Part shown: in pieces, positions 46,174 to 54,821 of the stretch
Layout of the letters: every line of letters starts with the position of its first letter
Position numbering within the stretch: the stretch's first letter is position 1
NCBI RefSeq assembly: GCF_001011035.1
Contig: NZ_CP011492.1
Location: 4,943,001 to 5,007,000 of the forward strand
Length of the DNA: 64,000 bases
Direction of reading: 5' to 3'
Origin: Streptomyces sp. CNQ-509
GTDB lineage: Bacteria > Actinomycetota > Actinomycetes > Streptomycetales > Streptomycetaceae
Notes under the pieces: generated by a model
The model's input: the letters and a program-made list of their open reading frames with translations, nothing else
Databases searched by the model: none
Told to the model about the DNA's origin: nothing
Translations under genes and position numbers: made by a program

Positions 46174-48405
46174 ATGCACTTCCTCCGGCCCCTTGTGACG
46201 TTCCCGCGCGTGGTGCGCCACTACTCCTGGGTCGGCGCCGACTTGCCCCTCGACGAAGACGTCCTGCTGGACGCTCCGGGACAGCGCGTCCGGGCGGTGC
46301 TCCCGGCCGCCGAGGCGGGCGACTTCCGCCCGGCCCGCGAACTCCTCGCCGGTGCCGGGCGGGCGGCGGAGTGGGAGCGCCGGGACACCTACGTCGCGGA
46401 GTTGGCGACCGCGGCCCTCGACGACGACGGGTGGCTGCGGCGGTGGCGGGAGTGGGACCCGGAGTGCGGGGACGCGGCGGTGGTCGAGGCGGAGCGGCTG
46501 CTGCGGGCGTGGCGGGCGGAGCGGTACGGGCCGCGCAGACGGAGGTTCGAGGGCTGGGGCGTACGCCGGCGGGGCGGGGCGGCGCCGGGGCCGTGGGCGG
46601 GCGCGGGGCCCGCCGAGGGGGCCGGTGCCGGGGGCGGTGACGGTGACGGGGCGGGTGGCGCGTGGGCCGGGATGGCCGACGCGGAGTCGTGGCCGTGGTA
46701 CGGGGTGCCGGGCGCGGGGCCCGGGTACGGACGGCCGGGTTCGGGAACGGAGCACGACCGGCCGGGTACGGGGGCGGGCGCGGGGGCCGACTCCGGCGCC
46801 GGACCGGGGGGACCGGCGCCGGGGGGCGGGGATCCCCGTACCGGCGCGGGAGGAACCGCCGGGACCGCCGGAGCCGCCGGTGCGGCCGGCCCCGGCGGCG
46901 GGCGGCGCTCCCGGGGCCCGTACGGCGCCGGCGGCCTTCCCGCCACCGACCCCCGGGCCGTGCTGCGCGACGTCCTGCCCCTCGTCCGGCTGGCCGCGGC
47001 CCATGCGCCCGGCGACCCCGTGCCGTGGCGCATCGCCCTCGACCACGCCACCGCCGTACGCGCGCCGCGGGAGGCGTTCGTCTCCCGGTTCGCCGAGGCG
47101 GTCGTCCGCGCGCCGGGACACCACGGGGCGCACGTCGCGGCGCTGCGCTACCTCGCCATCGTCGGAGACGCGGACGTCGAGGAGTTGATGGTCTTCGCGG
47201 AGGAGTCGGCGGAGGAGGCGCTGCCGGGGTCCCTGCTGCACGCGCTGCCGCTGGAGGCCGCGTCGCTGGGCGTGTGCCGGACCCGTAGCACACCGTCCGG
47301 CGGCCCCGACCCCGCCGACGCGCCCGGCTCGTCCACCACCTGGGCCGTCGAACGCGCGCTGGAGCTGTCCGCGCACTACGAGCCCGGCGACGCCGAGGCC
47401 GCCGGTTTCCGCAACTGCCTCGCCGCCGCGCTCGTCCGCGCCCGGCGCTGGGACGAGGCGCTGGAGGTCTTCCGCGCCGTCGGCTCGGACGCCCGCGGCG
47501 TGCCCTGGGCACGGCCCGGCGACGACACCGAGGCCATCAGGCGCCGCTTCCTCCTCGCCCGCCAGGAGGTACGGGCCCAACTCGCCCGGCGCGTCCCGCT
47601 CTTCGGCCCCCGCCCGGACAACGCCCCCGGCCCCGGCGCCGCCTTCGGGCCGGCAGGCCCCGGCACCCGGCCCGAGCCGGCCCCGTACGCCGGGATCGTC
47701 GTCTGCACCGCGCCCCCGGCCGCGGTCGCCAAGGCGGCCCACGCGGCGGACCTGCGGCTGCGCCTCACCCCCACCGGCGGCGCCCGCACCTGCGCCCAAC
47801 TGCGCACCCGGCAGCGCCCGGCGCCGGGCAGGCCGCCGGTGCGCGTGCCGGGACGGGCGCCGGGCCGGTGGCCGCGGGGCCGTACGGCGGCGGGGGAAGC
47901 GCCGTCGCCGGACGCGCTGCTCGCCGCCGCGGCGGCGATGACGCGGGGCGAGGGCTGGCCCGCGGTGGCGCTGTACGCGGTCGACGGCGCGGCGGGGATC
48001 GCGGTGTACCGGGGCGGGGAGCGGACGGCGGAGTTCACGTGGCGCGCGTCGGGCACGGCGGTGGCGGCGACCGTACGGGACGTGGCGCAGAGCGCGTCGC
48101 CGGGCGGCGGCGGCGCGGCGCCCGGCAGTCCTGAGCGGGCGCCGCGGGGCGGCACGGGGCGGGTGGCGCAGTTCGCGGAGGTACGGGACACGGCGGAGGC
48201 GATCGCCGCGGCACTGGCGGTCGCGGACGCCAGACCGCTCACGGGCGTGCTGCGCACGGCGGGCACGCGCCGCCCCCGCAGCACGCTGGCGGAGGCGCTC
48301 CAGGCCCTGGATCTGGCGGCGCTGGCCCCTCTCTTCGCCCCCACGCCCGCCGACCCGCCCTCCCGCCCGACCACGCCCCAGGCGGGTCCGGACCCGATCT
48401 CCTGA
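46174..48405 (+). CDS. Large protein of unknown function with TPR-like segments (743 aa)
   Basis: No family recognised. The N-terminus (residues 1-125) is helical (MHFLRPLVTFPRVVRHYSW; RPARELLAGAGRAAEWERRDTY). A Gly/Pro/Arg-rich disordered stretch (about 135-255) follows. Helix pairs after that look like tetratricopeptide repeats: LVRLAAAHAPGDPVPWRIAL, FVSRFAEAVVRAPGHHGAHV and AAALVRARRWDEALEVFRAVG. The C-terminal 200 residues include DALLAAAAAMTRGEGWPAVALYAVDGAAGIAVYRGGE, here cited in part, with no known motif. No signal peptide or helix. Codon use is typical. Antisense frames across it are long only because of composition. Confidence 0.7.
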   Translation: MHFLRPLVTFPRVVRHYSWVGADLPLDEDVLLDAPGQRVRAVLPAAEAGDFRPARELLAGAGRAAEWERRDTYVAELATAALDDDGWLRRWREWDPECGDAAVVEAERLLRAWRAERYGPRRRRFEGWGVRRRGGAAPGPWAGAGPAEGAGAGGGDGDGAGGAWAGMADAESWPWYGVPGAGPGYGRPGSGTEHDRPGTGAGAGADSGAGPGGPAPGGGDPRTGAGGTAGTAGAAGAAGPGGGRRSRGPYGAGGLPATDPRAVLRDVLPLVRLAAAHAPGDPVPWRIALDHATAVRAPREAFVSRFAEAVVRAPGHHGAHVAALRYLAIVGDADVEELMVFAEESAEEALPGSLLHALPLEAASLGVCRTRSTPSGGPDPADAPGSSTTWAVERALELSAHYEPGDAEAAGFRNCLAAALVRARRWDEALEVFRAVGSDARGVPWARPGDDTEAIRRRFLLARQEVRAQLARRVPLFGPRPDNAPGPGAAFGPAGPGTRPEPAPYAGIVVCTAPPAAVAKAAHAADLRLRLTPTGGARTCAQLRTRQRPAPGRPPVRVPGRAPGRWPRGRTAAGEAPSPDALLAAAAAMTRGEGWPAVALYAVDGAAGIAVYRGGERTAEFTWRASGTAVAATVRDVAQSASPGGGGAAPGSPERAPRGGTGRVAQFAEVRDTAEAIAAALAVADARPLTGVLRTAGTRRPRSTLAEALQALDLAALAPLFAPTPADPPSRPTTPQAGPDPIS

Positions 48406-48420
48406 GGCGCCGCGCGCCGC

Positions 48421-48591
48421 CGCGTGCTGCACGGCGGCGCGGCGGCCGGCGCCGTAGAGGCCGCACTCCGGAAGGCCGAGACCCTGGGCGGCACCCGCCG
48501 CATGGGCCCGGAAGGCACCCCCGGAACCCTGGTGGTCGGCCACTTCACCGACCCGGAGGGCCATCTGATCGGCGTAGCGGGCACGAGGTAA
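48421..48591 (+). pseudogene. C-terminal remnant of a VOC/glyoxalase-family gene
   Basis: The frame ending in TAA at 48589-48591 encodes AVEAALRKAETLGGT, then PEGTPGTLVVGHFTDPEGH and LIGVAG, the well-known closing strands of a VOC-superfamily protein (metal Glu region, FxDPxGx). Only about 55 residues remain of the usual 110-130. It starts directly after the stop of the 743-aa gene, in the same frame. No start or ribosome-binding site fits. It marks the left edge of the likely accessory insert. Confidence 0.75.
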
Positions 48592-48661
48592 CCGGAAAGG
48601 CCGGCCCCGTCGCCCCCGGGATACCGGGTGGTGACGCAGAGCGGTGGGGGCACCTGGGGTC

Positions 48662-49300
48662 TCAGGTGCCGCCGGCCCCCGGCGCGCCGTATCGGGCGAG
48701 CATGGTCAGCACCGCTTGGTCGACCGCGTTGGAGAGGGCGGAGTCGTCAGGTTCCCAGCGTGCGAGCAGCATCCGCGGCCAGAACACGTAGTTGGAGATC
48801 ATCCCGAGGAATTGGGTCGCCGCCATCTCCGCATCGTCAAGCCGGGCCGTACCGGCGGCGTTCTCCGCTGCCAGGTAGCGGCGGACCGATTCGAAGTAGG
48901 GCATCTTGCCGAGCTTGAACTGGGTTTCGCCGAGCTCGGGGAAGCGCGGTACCTCGGCGATGACGATGCGGAAGAGGGCGGCCATGCCGGGCTGGGTGAG
49001 CAGCGCCACGTATCGGCGTCCGATGGTCTCAAGCCCTGCGCGGAGGTTTCCCGGCTCGGGGAGGGGCGCCTCCCCGTCGTCGACCTTCCAGTATTCGGTG
49101 ACGATCGCCTCGAACAGGGCCGCCTTGGTGGTGAACTGCTTGAACAGGGTCGCCCTCGACACTCCGGCCGCCTCCGCGATGCGGGCCAGCGAGGTGCCGT
49201 CGTAGCCGGAGTCGAGGAACAGCTTCGTCGCCGCCTCGATGATGGACGTCCGCTTCTGGGCCGCGACGCGCCGGTGGTACTCCGAAGGCTGTGCCGTCAT
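48662..49300 (-). CDS. TetR-family transcriptional regulator
   Basis: A 212-residue repressor. The N-terminal helix-turn-helix (about residues 12-60) has SIIEAATKLFLDSGYDGTSLARIAEAAGVSRATLFKQF, given here as its start SIIEAATKLF and recognition part GVSRATLFKQF. The C-terminal domain (TetR_C, AefR-like) is helical with IGRRYVALLTQPGMAALFRIV. GGAGG precedes the ATG giving MTAQPSEYHRR. It is divergent from an SDR gene, and the spacer holds two palindromic operators, so it surely represses its neighbour and itself. The inducer may be the SDR substrate (inference). Confidence 0.92.
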   Translation of the reverse strand: MTAQPSEYHRRVAAQKRTSIIEAATKLFLDSGYDGTSLARIAEAAGVSRATLFKQFTTKAALFEAIVTEYWKVDDGEAPLPEPGNLRAGLETIGRRYVALLTQPGMAALFRIVIAEVPRFPELGETQFKLGKMPYFESVRRYLAAENAAGTARLDDAEMAATQFLGMISNYVFWPRMLLARWEPDDSALSNAVDQAVLTMLARYGAPGAGGT

Positions 49301-49324
49301 GACCTCCAGTATGCCTCTCACTAC

Positions 49325-49348
49325 GAGGTGAGTCACTTGACTCACCTC
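49325..49348. promoter_or_regulatory. TetR operator 1, overlapping the SDR promoter -35
   Basis: GAGGTGAGTCA and its exact complement are spaced by 2 bp. A TTGACT -35 (49337-49342) lies in it, and TACCTT (49361-49366) lies 18 bp on. Confidence 0.85.
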
Positions 49349-49373
49349 TAACCCTGCTCCTACCTTGAGAGAA

Positions 49374-49397
49374 GAGGTGAGTCACTCGGCTCACCCC
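49374..49397. promoter_or_regulatory. TetR operator 2, downstream of the SDR promoter
   Basis: The left half GAGGTGAGTCA is identical to operator 1; the right half matches at 8 of 11 positions. It lies about 49 bp from operator 1, just after the expected transcription start, so bound dimers would bracket the promoter. Confidence 0.8.
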
Positions 49398-49421
49398 TGT
49401 GAAAGCCTGGAAGGAAGCATC

Positions 49422-50210
49422 ATGGGACGCTTTGAGGGGCACACCGTCATCGTCACCGGTGGCACCGGGGGCATGGGCAGCAGTCATGTGCACGGCTACC
49501 ACGCCGAGGGGGCGAACGTCGTCATCGCCGGCCGCGACGACGACGCCGGCCGTGATCTCGCTGCTCAGCTCGGTCATCGGGCTCTCTCCGTCCACCTGGA
49601 TGTCGCCAGTGAGGACGACTGGGCGGCGGTGGTGCGAGACGTCGAAGGCCACTTCGGGCCGATCACCATCCTGGTGAACAACGCGGGCGTCCAGAACCCG
49701 GCGGCCCCTATCGAGCACACCGAACTCCACACCTGGGAGCACTCCTTCAGCGTCAACGTCACCGGCCAGTTCCTCGGCATCAGGGCCGTGGCTCCGTCGA
49801 TGCGCAGGGGAGGCGGCGGAACCATCGTCAACATCGCCTCGACCATGGCCCACGCCGGCACGGCCTTCTACGCCCCTTACACCGCCAGCAAGTGGGCCGT
49901 GCGCGGACTGACCAAGACGGCCGCGCTGGAACTGGGACGGGACAACATCCGGGTCAACTCCATCCACCCCGGCGTCGTCTCCACACCGCTGATCAACGAA
50001 CCCACCGTCGCAGGCCAGCCGGCCATCGCCGACTTCTACTCGCCCGACCCGTTCGCCATCCCCCGCCTCGCCGAACCCTCCGAGATCACCCGCCTGTTGC
50101 TCTTCATCACCTCCCAGGACGCATCTTTCGCTACGGGCTCGGAATTCGTCCTGGACGGGGGCCTGCTGCTCGGCCCTGCACTCCAACCCGAAGCCGACAT
50201 CGCAGCTTGA
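49422..50210 (+). CDS. Short-chain dehydrogenase/reductase (classical SDR), TetR-regulated
   Basis: A 262-residue NAD(P)-dependent oxidoreductase. TGGTGGMGSSHVHGYHAEG is the cofactor loop; LVNNAGVQNPAAP, IVNIASTMAHAGTAFYAPYTASK (Ser, Tyr, Lys), and IHPGVVSTPL complete the fold, and FVLDGGLLLG is the C-terminal signature. It most resembles 3-alpha/20-beta or 7-alpha hydroxysteroid-type dehydrogenases. The ATG at 49422 has GGAAGG. Promoter TTGACT-N18-TACCTT with two TetR operators suggests induction by a substrate. It is convergent with the next gene. Confidence 0.93.
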   Translation: MGRFEGHTVIVTGGTGGMGSSHVHGYHAEGANVVIAGRDDDAGRDLAAQLGHRALSVHLDVASEDDWAAVVRDVEGHFGPITILVNNAGVQNPAAPIEHTELHTWEHSFSVNVTGQFLGIRAVAPSMRRGGGGTIVNIASTMAHAGTAFYAPYTASKWAVRGLTKTAALELGRDNIRVNSIHPGVVSTPLINEPTVAGQPAIADFYSPDPFAIPRLAEPSEITRLLLFITSQDASFATGSEFVLDGGLLLGPALQPEADIAA

Positions 50211-50286
50211 GCCGGCATTGCAGTGCAGGGCATGGAGTCGCGGGACGTCCTGCACGGCTGCTTCACCGGCACAGGCCGATGCGGCA

Positions 50287-50652
50287 CTAGCGGCTGCTTG
50301 CGTGCTCGATGGCGTCGAAGATGTCCGCGTCTGTTTCCTGCTGCCACCCGGGGAGCTCGGACCAGTCCGCGACATAGCCCGGCTTCGGGTCCTCGATGCG
50401 GTGATGGATCTGCGCAATCCAGCAGATGGCGACGAAGCGCCCGCGCTGTTCCCTGCTCAGCCGCCCCGTGCTGCCGCCGGACACCTCGATGAACTCCCGC
50501 ACCTGACGGCACACGGCCGCCGCGGCCTCCCGCTCCCAGTCCGGGGTCTCCTCCCACGGTGTGACGTACCCGGGTTTCGGCTCTCCGGGAAAGTGCTTCT
50601 TCACCCCCGCAATCCACGCCTCGCGAAAGATACGGCCTTCCTCGATGTCCAC
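50287..50652 (-). CDS. Small soluble protein built of two homologous halves (121 aa)
   Basis: The two halves align with each other: WIAGVKKHF...PKPGYVTPWEETPDWERE (residues 13-40) and WIAQIHHR...PKPGYVADWSELPGWQQE (about 78-105). Each ends in a helix with conserved Ala. The pattern PKPGYVxxWxExPxWxxE is the repeat core. W-x-E-L-P followed by an acidic helix recalls RyR-type motifs in bacterial and phage proteins, but the match is loose. Its start lies 10 bp after the XRE regulator's stop, so it is translated from the same message. Function is unknown; pairing with a regulator hints at a linked accessory role. Confidence 0.72.
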   Translation of the reverse strand: MDIEEGRIFREAWIAGVKKHFPGEPKPGYVTPWEETPDWEREAAAAVCRQVREFIEVSGGSTGRLSREQRGRFVAICWIAQIHHRIEDPKPGYVADWSELPGWQQETDADIFDAIEHASSR

Positions 50653-50662
50653 GGATATCCCT

Positions 50663-51883
50663 TCATGCTGAGAAGTTCAGCGCAGAAATCTGCTCGCTCA
50701 GGTCTCTCACTCGGTGGTCGGACTTCAGCGGTTCGAGGTCCGTCCTGAGCCCGAGGAGCTTGCGGCCGACCCAGCCGGATCCGCGTTGGCGCGCGATCCG
50801 CAGGGCCTCGTTCGCGTACGACACGACCTGGTCGATGTCCCGCCGCTGCACGCCGATCAGGGCCAGATCCGCCAGAATTCCACCCCGCCGGCGGGACGAG
50901 GGAGGCAACTGCCTCAATGCCGCGTTGAGTGCGTCCTCGGCCAGATCGGGTCGCTGGAGTCTTGTGAAGCACGTGCCACGTTCCTCAGCGAGGCGTGAGC
51001 CGTCGAACCTCAACCACCCACCGTTATGCACGGGGTCGGAGAGCGCATGGACTTCCTCGGCTTCATCCAGGGACCGCTTGCATGCGTCGAGATCACCTAT
51101 GGCCGCGAAGATTTCGGCCTGCACCGCGGCAACCCAGTGCCGAGTGGAAAGCTGCGCATCTCCGCGCCGGGCCACGTGACGCGCCAGCCCCACCAACGGA
51201 GCGGTTTCCTCGTACCTCTGGTCTCCGTACAGACCGATGAAGGCGTGCCGCGTCAGCGCACAGGCCCACAGGTCCGGATCCTCGGCCTCCCGCGCCGCGC
51301 TGGCCGCGAGGGTGTAGCAGTGAGCTGCGTCCATGTAGCGGTTGCCGTCGAACATGATCTCGCCCGCTAGTTGGAAGAGATCCCCCGCGTCCGCGCAGAG
51401 ACGCTTGTGTTCCGCTCCGTGACCTGCCCGAAGCGCCCTGGACAGCTCGACCGCCTGATCCCGGACAAAGGGGTACACAGACTGCTTGGACGACGCCAGA
51501 CCGTATACCTGCCACAGGTGCGGGCCCATGCTCGTGTAGCCCGTCGATTCCGCCGCCGCGGCCGGCGTGGGCATGGAGACCATCGCGCCTGCCATGGTCA
51601 TGAGCTGCAAGAAGTCACGTCGGATCACGTCGTCAGAGCCGCCCCCCTGCGACCTCGTGGCCGCTGTCGGAGTCTCGCCCGGTGCCAACAGGCCCTCCAG
51701 CTCCGCCGGGGTCACCTTGAGGAGCCGCGCGAGCCTCGGCCATAGAAATCCCTGCGGGGCCGCTTCGCCGCGCACCCAGCGGCCCACCGTGGTGCGGTCG
51801 ACGGACAGGGCATGCGCCAACCGTTCCTGACTGTAGCCGCACGCCTTCATGCGCCGCGCTAAGCGATCACGCCTGTCCGCCAT
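50663..51883 (-). CDS. XRE-family helix-turn-helix regulator with TPR-like sensor region
   Basis: A 406-residue regulator. The N-terminal XRE domain (residues 5-65) reads LARRMKACGYSQERLAHALSVDRTTVGRWVRGE in family form, cited as GYSQERLAHALSVDRTTVGR. RRDFLQLMTMAG is a short hydrophobic stretch after the linker, followed by about 280 residues of helical repeats similar to TPRs (AGEIMFDGNRYMDAAHCYTLA, DPDLWACALTRHAFIGLYGD). Streptomyces have many such regulators, often followed by small partners. The ATG follows GGAGGACGAGG. It is divergent from the broken ATPase-fold gene across 150 bp. Confidence 0.88.
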   Translation of the reverse strand: MADRRDRLARRMKACGYSQERLAHALSVDRTTVGRWVRGEAAPQGFLWPRLARLLKVTPAELEGLLAPGETPTAATRSQGGGSDDVIRRDFLQLMTMAGAMVSMPTPAAAAESTGYTSMGPHLWQVYGLASSKQSVYPFVRDQAVELSRALRAGHGAEHKRLCADAGDLFQLAGEIMFDGNRYMDAAHCYTLAASAAREAEDPDLWACALTRHAFIGLYGDQRYEETAPLVGLARHVARRGDAQLSTRHWVAAVQAEIFAAIGDLDACKRSLDEAEEVHALSDPVHNGGWLRFDGSRLAEERGTCFTRLQRPDLAEDALNAALRQLPPSSRRRGGILADLALIGVQRRDIDQVVSYANEALRIARQRGSGWVGRKLLGLRTDLEPLKSDHRVRDLSEQISALNFSA

Positions 51884-51941
51884 ACCTCGTCCTCCCGGGC
51901 ATGCCGTCTTCCCTGGTCACGGTAGTGGAGGCAGCAGACGT

Positions 51942-51957
51942 GCGGCACAACTGCCGC
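51942..51957. promoter_or_regulatory. Short inverted repeat between XRE and ATPase-fold genes
   Basis: GCGGCA-CAAC-TGCCGC. On the minus strand it includes TTGTGC, a candidate -35 for the XRE gene. It may be the XRE operator. Confidence 0.4.
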
Positions 51958-52035
51958 GCAAGTGACGTGGTTACGGCCGTACCGCGACCGTTGACTGGTA
52001 GCGGCCCGCTTCAACTTTCCACGAGAGGCCGTGAG

Positions 52036-52486
52036 ATGGCCACACATGCAGAAGAGCCGCAGGCATGGAGCGCGCACACTGTGAAGTGGCAGTGGCGCAG
52101 GCATCGCGGGTGTGTCGGGCTGGCGCGGGCTCAGTTGCGCAAGGCGTTGGCCGGGTGGGGGATGGGCGAGCTGGAGGAGTCGGCTGTGCTGGTGGTGTCG
52201 GAGCTGGTGACGAACGCCGTCGTGCATGCCCGTGTGCCGCCGGGGCGGGAGATCCAGACGCGGTTCGTCCGGCAGGACCGCGGCGTGCGGATCGAGGTGC
52301 ACGACGCGTCGAGCGTATGGCCCGTGCCTCGCGTGCCGGACGAGGACGGGGGGCTACGGGCTGCTCCTGGTCGAGACCCTCTCCTCCCGGTGGGGTGTCG
52401 CCGAGCGGCGCGGGGTCGGCAAGGTGGTCTGGGCTGTCGTTCTCGCGCCTGTGGGCGGGGGCCGGGCCGGGCGGGCGGCAACGTGA
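52036..52486 (+). pseudogene. HATPase_c-type regulatory protein, frameshifted in a G run
   Basis: The first 105 codons encode a GHKL ATPase-fold protein: AQLRKALAGWGMGELEESAV, N-box VVSELVTNAVVHARV, and G1 region IEVHDASSVWPVPR. At 52348-52353 a run of six G breaks the frame. Moving back one base restores GGYGLLLVETLSSRWGV (G2 box), then GVGKVVWAVVLAP and a stop at 52486. With five Gs the gene would be a normal 150-residue protein. GAGAGG supports the ATG. Either a real one-base insertion or a sequence error in a homopolymer is possible. It is a relative of the gene at 1492. Confidence 0.85.
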
Positions 52487-52546
52487 CGTGAGCCCCCCGG
52501 CCCGGTGCACCGGCCCTCGCGCCGGGGCACCCGGTGCCGGCGGGCG

Positions 52547-52873
52547 TCACACCCGGCCGCGGCTGAGTTCCAGGAGCGTCATCGCCAGGGTCGTGCCCGG
52601 GCGGCCCAGGTGGTCGCGGTAGCGGGCCAGGATCTCCATCTCGCGGGAGAGGTTCACCCGGCGGCCGCCCGAGGCGATGCGGGCCTGCTGGATGCGGGCC
52701 GAGACCGCCATCCGTTCCTCGACCAGCGAGATGATCCGTGTGTCCAGGTCGTCGATCCGCTCGCGGGCGTCCGTGATCTCCGTCGCCGCCTCGTCCGTGC
52801 GGGCGCCGGTCCTGTCCGTGGTGCCGGTCTTCGCGGGGGCCGCGGTGCGGTCGCCCGACTGGGTTGCGTTCAT
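52547..52873 (-). CDS. Chorismate mutase (AroQ type)
   Basis: Converts chorismate to prephenate for Phe and Tyr synthesis. The 108 residues form the AroQ three-helix fold: ARERIDDLDTRIISLVEERMAVSARIQ is helix 1, with Arg and Lys/Glu in place for the active site. It then has GRRVNLSREMEILARYRDHLGRPG and a third helix LAMTLLELSRG. The N-terminal 33 residues are Thr/Ala-rich. The ATG at 52873 has AGGAG seven bases before it. A leader hairpin lies about 60 bp upstream. Its position next to guaA is a common Streptomyces arrangement. Confidence 0.9.
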   Translation of the reverse strand: MNATQSGDRTAAPAKTGTTDRTGARTDEAATEITDARERIDDLDTRIISLVEERMAVSARIQQARIASGGRRVNLSREMEILARYRDHLGRPGTTLAMTLLELSRGRV

Positions 52874-52931
52874 CTCGTCGCTCCTGGGGTCAAGGCCCCG
52901 GAGCCCGCCGCCCGGCGGCGGCAAACGCAGC

Positions 52932-52995
52932 GCGCCCCGGGCCTGCCGGCCCGGGGCGCCTGGGAAGTCGCTTGTCAGCTCAAACACACGACCAT
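52932..52995 (-). promoter_or_regulatory. Possible attenuator: six-codon leader ORF and strong hairpin before chorismate mutase
   Basis: Reading leftward, ATG at 52995 opens MVVCLS and stops at 52975. A perfect 12-bp stem follows (52948-52959 with 52932-52943, 4-base loop), ending 59 bp before the gene. No aromatic codons occur in the leader, and no ribosome-binding site precedes it, so attenuation is only a possibility; the hairpin itself is certain. Confidence 0.4.
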
Positions 52996-53163
52996 GGCAG
53001 CCGGACGGGCCGGTTGCCATAGGTAAAGACGAAGCTCCGCGTGCGCATGGCCGCCAGTATTCACCCCCGGCCCCCGGTGGCCAAAGGCGGCCCGCATGGT
53101 GAGACGGCGCCAGCCGATAGACTCGGCATCATCTCCCCCGCCCATCGCCGGAAGGCCGCAGCA

Positions 53164-54738
53164 GTGACCTCAGCGACCCCCGACACCGTTCTCGTCGTGG
53201 ACTTCGGTGCCCAGTACGCCCAGCTCATCGCGCGCCGCGTGCGCGAGGCCCGGATCTACAGCGAGATCGTGCCGCACACCATGCCGGTGCCGGAGATCCT
53301 GGCGAAGAACCCCAAGGCGATCATCCTCTCCGGCGGCCCCTCCTCGGTGTACGCGGAGGACGCCCCCGGCATCGACCCGGCGATCTTCACCGCCGGCGTT
53401 CCGGTCTTCGGGATGTGCTACGGGTTCCAGCTCATGGCCCAGGCCCTCGGGGGCACGGTCGACAACACCGGAAGCCGCGAGTACGGGCGTACGCGACTCG
53501 ACGTCACCCGCCCCGACTCCACCCTCTTCACCGGCACCCCCGAGCGCCAGGACGTCTGGATGTCCCACGGCGACGCCTGCTCCGCCGCCCCCGCGGGCTT
53601 CACGGTCACCGCGTCGACCGAGGGCGTGCCCGTCGCCGCCTTCGAGGACGACGAGCGGAAGCTGTACGGGGTGCAGCACCACCCGGAGGTCGTCCACTCC
53701 ACCCACGGCCAGCTCGTCCTGGAGCACTTCCTCTACCGCGGCGCCGGCCTCGCCCCCACCTGGACGACCGCGAACGTCGTGGAGGAGTCCGTCGCCGCCG
53801 TCCGCGCGCAGGTCGGCGACGCGCAGGCGATCTGCGCGCTCTCCGGCGGTGTGGACTCGGCGGTGGCCGCGGCGCTCGTCCAGCGGGCCATAGGGGACCG
53901 GCTCACCTGCGTGTACGTCGACCACGGGCTGATGCGCAAGGGCGAGTCCGAGCAGGTCGAGAAGGACTTCGTGGCCGCGACCGGCGTGCAGCTCAAGGTC
54001 GTCGACGCGGCGGAGCGGTTCCTCACCGCGCTCGCCGGGGTGTCGGACCCGGAGCAGAAGCGGAAGATCATCGGCCGGGAGTTCATCCGGGTCTTCGAGC
54101 AGGCGCAGGCCGAGATCGTGGCCGCGGCGGGGGAGACCGGGGCGCCCGTGCGCTTCCTCGTCCAGGGCACGCTCTACCCGGACGTCGTGGAGTCCGGCGG
54201 CGGCACGGGCACCGCGAACATCAAGTCCCACCACAACGTCGGCGGGCTGCCGGAAGACCTGGACTTCGAGCTGGTCGAGCCGCTGCGGCGGCTCTTCAAA
54301 GACGAGGTCCGGATGGTCGGCAAGGAACTGGGGCTGCCCGAGGCGATGGTGCAGCGCCAGCCGTTCCCCGGCCCGGGGCTCGGCATCCGGATCGTCGGCG
54401 AGGTCACGAAGGACCGGCTCGACCTGCTGCGCGAGGCCGACGCCATCGCCCGCGAGGAGCTGACCGCCGCCGGGCTCGACCGCGACATCTGGCAGTGCCC
54501 GGTGGTGCTCCTCGCCGACGTGCGGTCGGTGGGCGTCCAGGGCGACGGGCGCACGTACGGGCACCCGGTCGTGCTGCGGCCGGTGTCGTCGGAGGACGCC
54601 ATGACGGCGGACTGGTCGCGGCTCCCGTACGACGTGCTGGCGCGGATCTCGACGCGGATCACGAACGAAGTGGCGGACGTCAACCGCGTGGTTCTGGACG
54701 TCACGTCGAAGCCGCCGGGGACGATCGAGTGGGAGTGA
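53164..54738 (+). CDS. guaA: GMP synthase (glutamine-hydrolysing)
   Basis: Makes GMP from XMP, ATP and glutamine. The 524 residues have an N-terminal class I glutamine amidotransferase: [20 protein letters not shown], Cys in [11 protein letters not shown], His-Glu in [10 protein letters not shown]. It is joined to an ATP-pyrophosphatase with the P-loop [15 protein letters not shown] and a dimerisation domain ending [27 protein letters not shown], cited in part. [13 protein letters not shown] and [12 protein letters not shown] are present. The GTG start has GGAAGG. Together with guaB at 25418 it completes GMP synthesis. Confidence 0.97.
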   Translation: MTSATPDTVLVVDFGAQYAQLIARRVREARIYSEIVPHTMPVPEILAKNPKAIILSGGPSSVYAEDAPGIDPAIFTAGVPVFGMCYGFQLMAQALGGTVDNTGSREYGRTRLDVTRPDSTLFTGTPERQDVWMSHGDACSAAPAGFTVTASTEGVPVAAFEDDERKLYGVQHHPEVVHSTHGQLVLEHFLYRGAGLAPTWTTANVVEESVAAVRAQVGDAQAICALSGGVDSAVAAALVQRAIGDRLTCVYVDHGLMRKGESEQVEKDFVAATGVQLKVVDAAERFLTALAGVSDPEQKRKIIGREFIRVFEQAQAEIVAAAGETGAPVRFLVQGTLYPDVVESGGGTGTANIKSHHNVGGLPEDLDFELVEPLRRLFKDEVRMVGKELGLPEAMVQRQPFPGPGLGIRIVGEVTKDRLDLLREADAIAREELTAAGLDRDIWQCPVVLLADVRSVGVQGDGRTYGHPVVLRPVSSEDAMTADWSRLPYDVLARISTRITNEVADVNRVVLDVTSKPPGTIEWE

Positions 54739-54821
54739 GCGGCCCGGCGCCCCCGCCGCGGCGGCGGTAGGGCACAATTCGCTCTCATCACATGGACGGC
54801 TTGGGGTCAAGGGGGCACGAG

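Noticed and set aside
45766-48564. Very long antisense open frame (932 codons) across the 743-aa gene
   Set aside because: Its product is an Arg/Gly/Pro-rich string with no domain, as expected opposite a high-GC gene; the forward frame has clear helical repeats.
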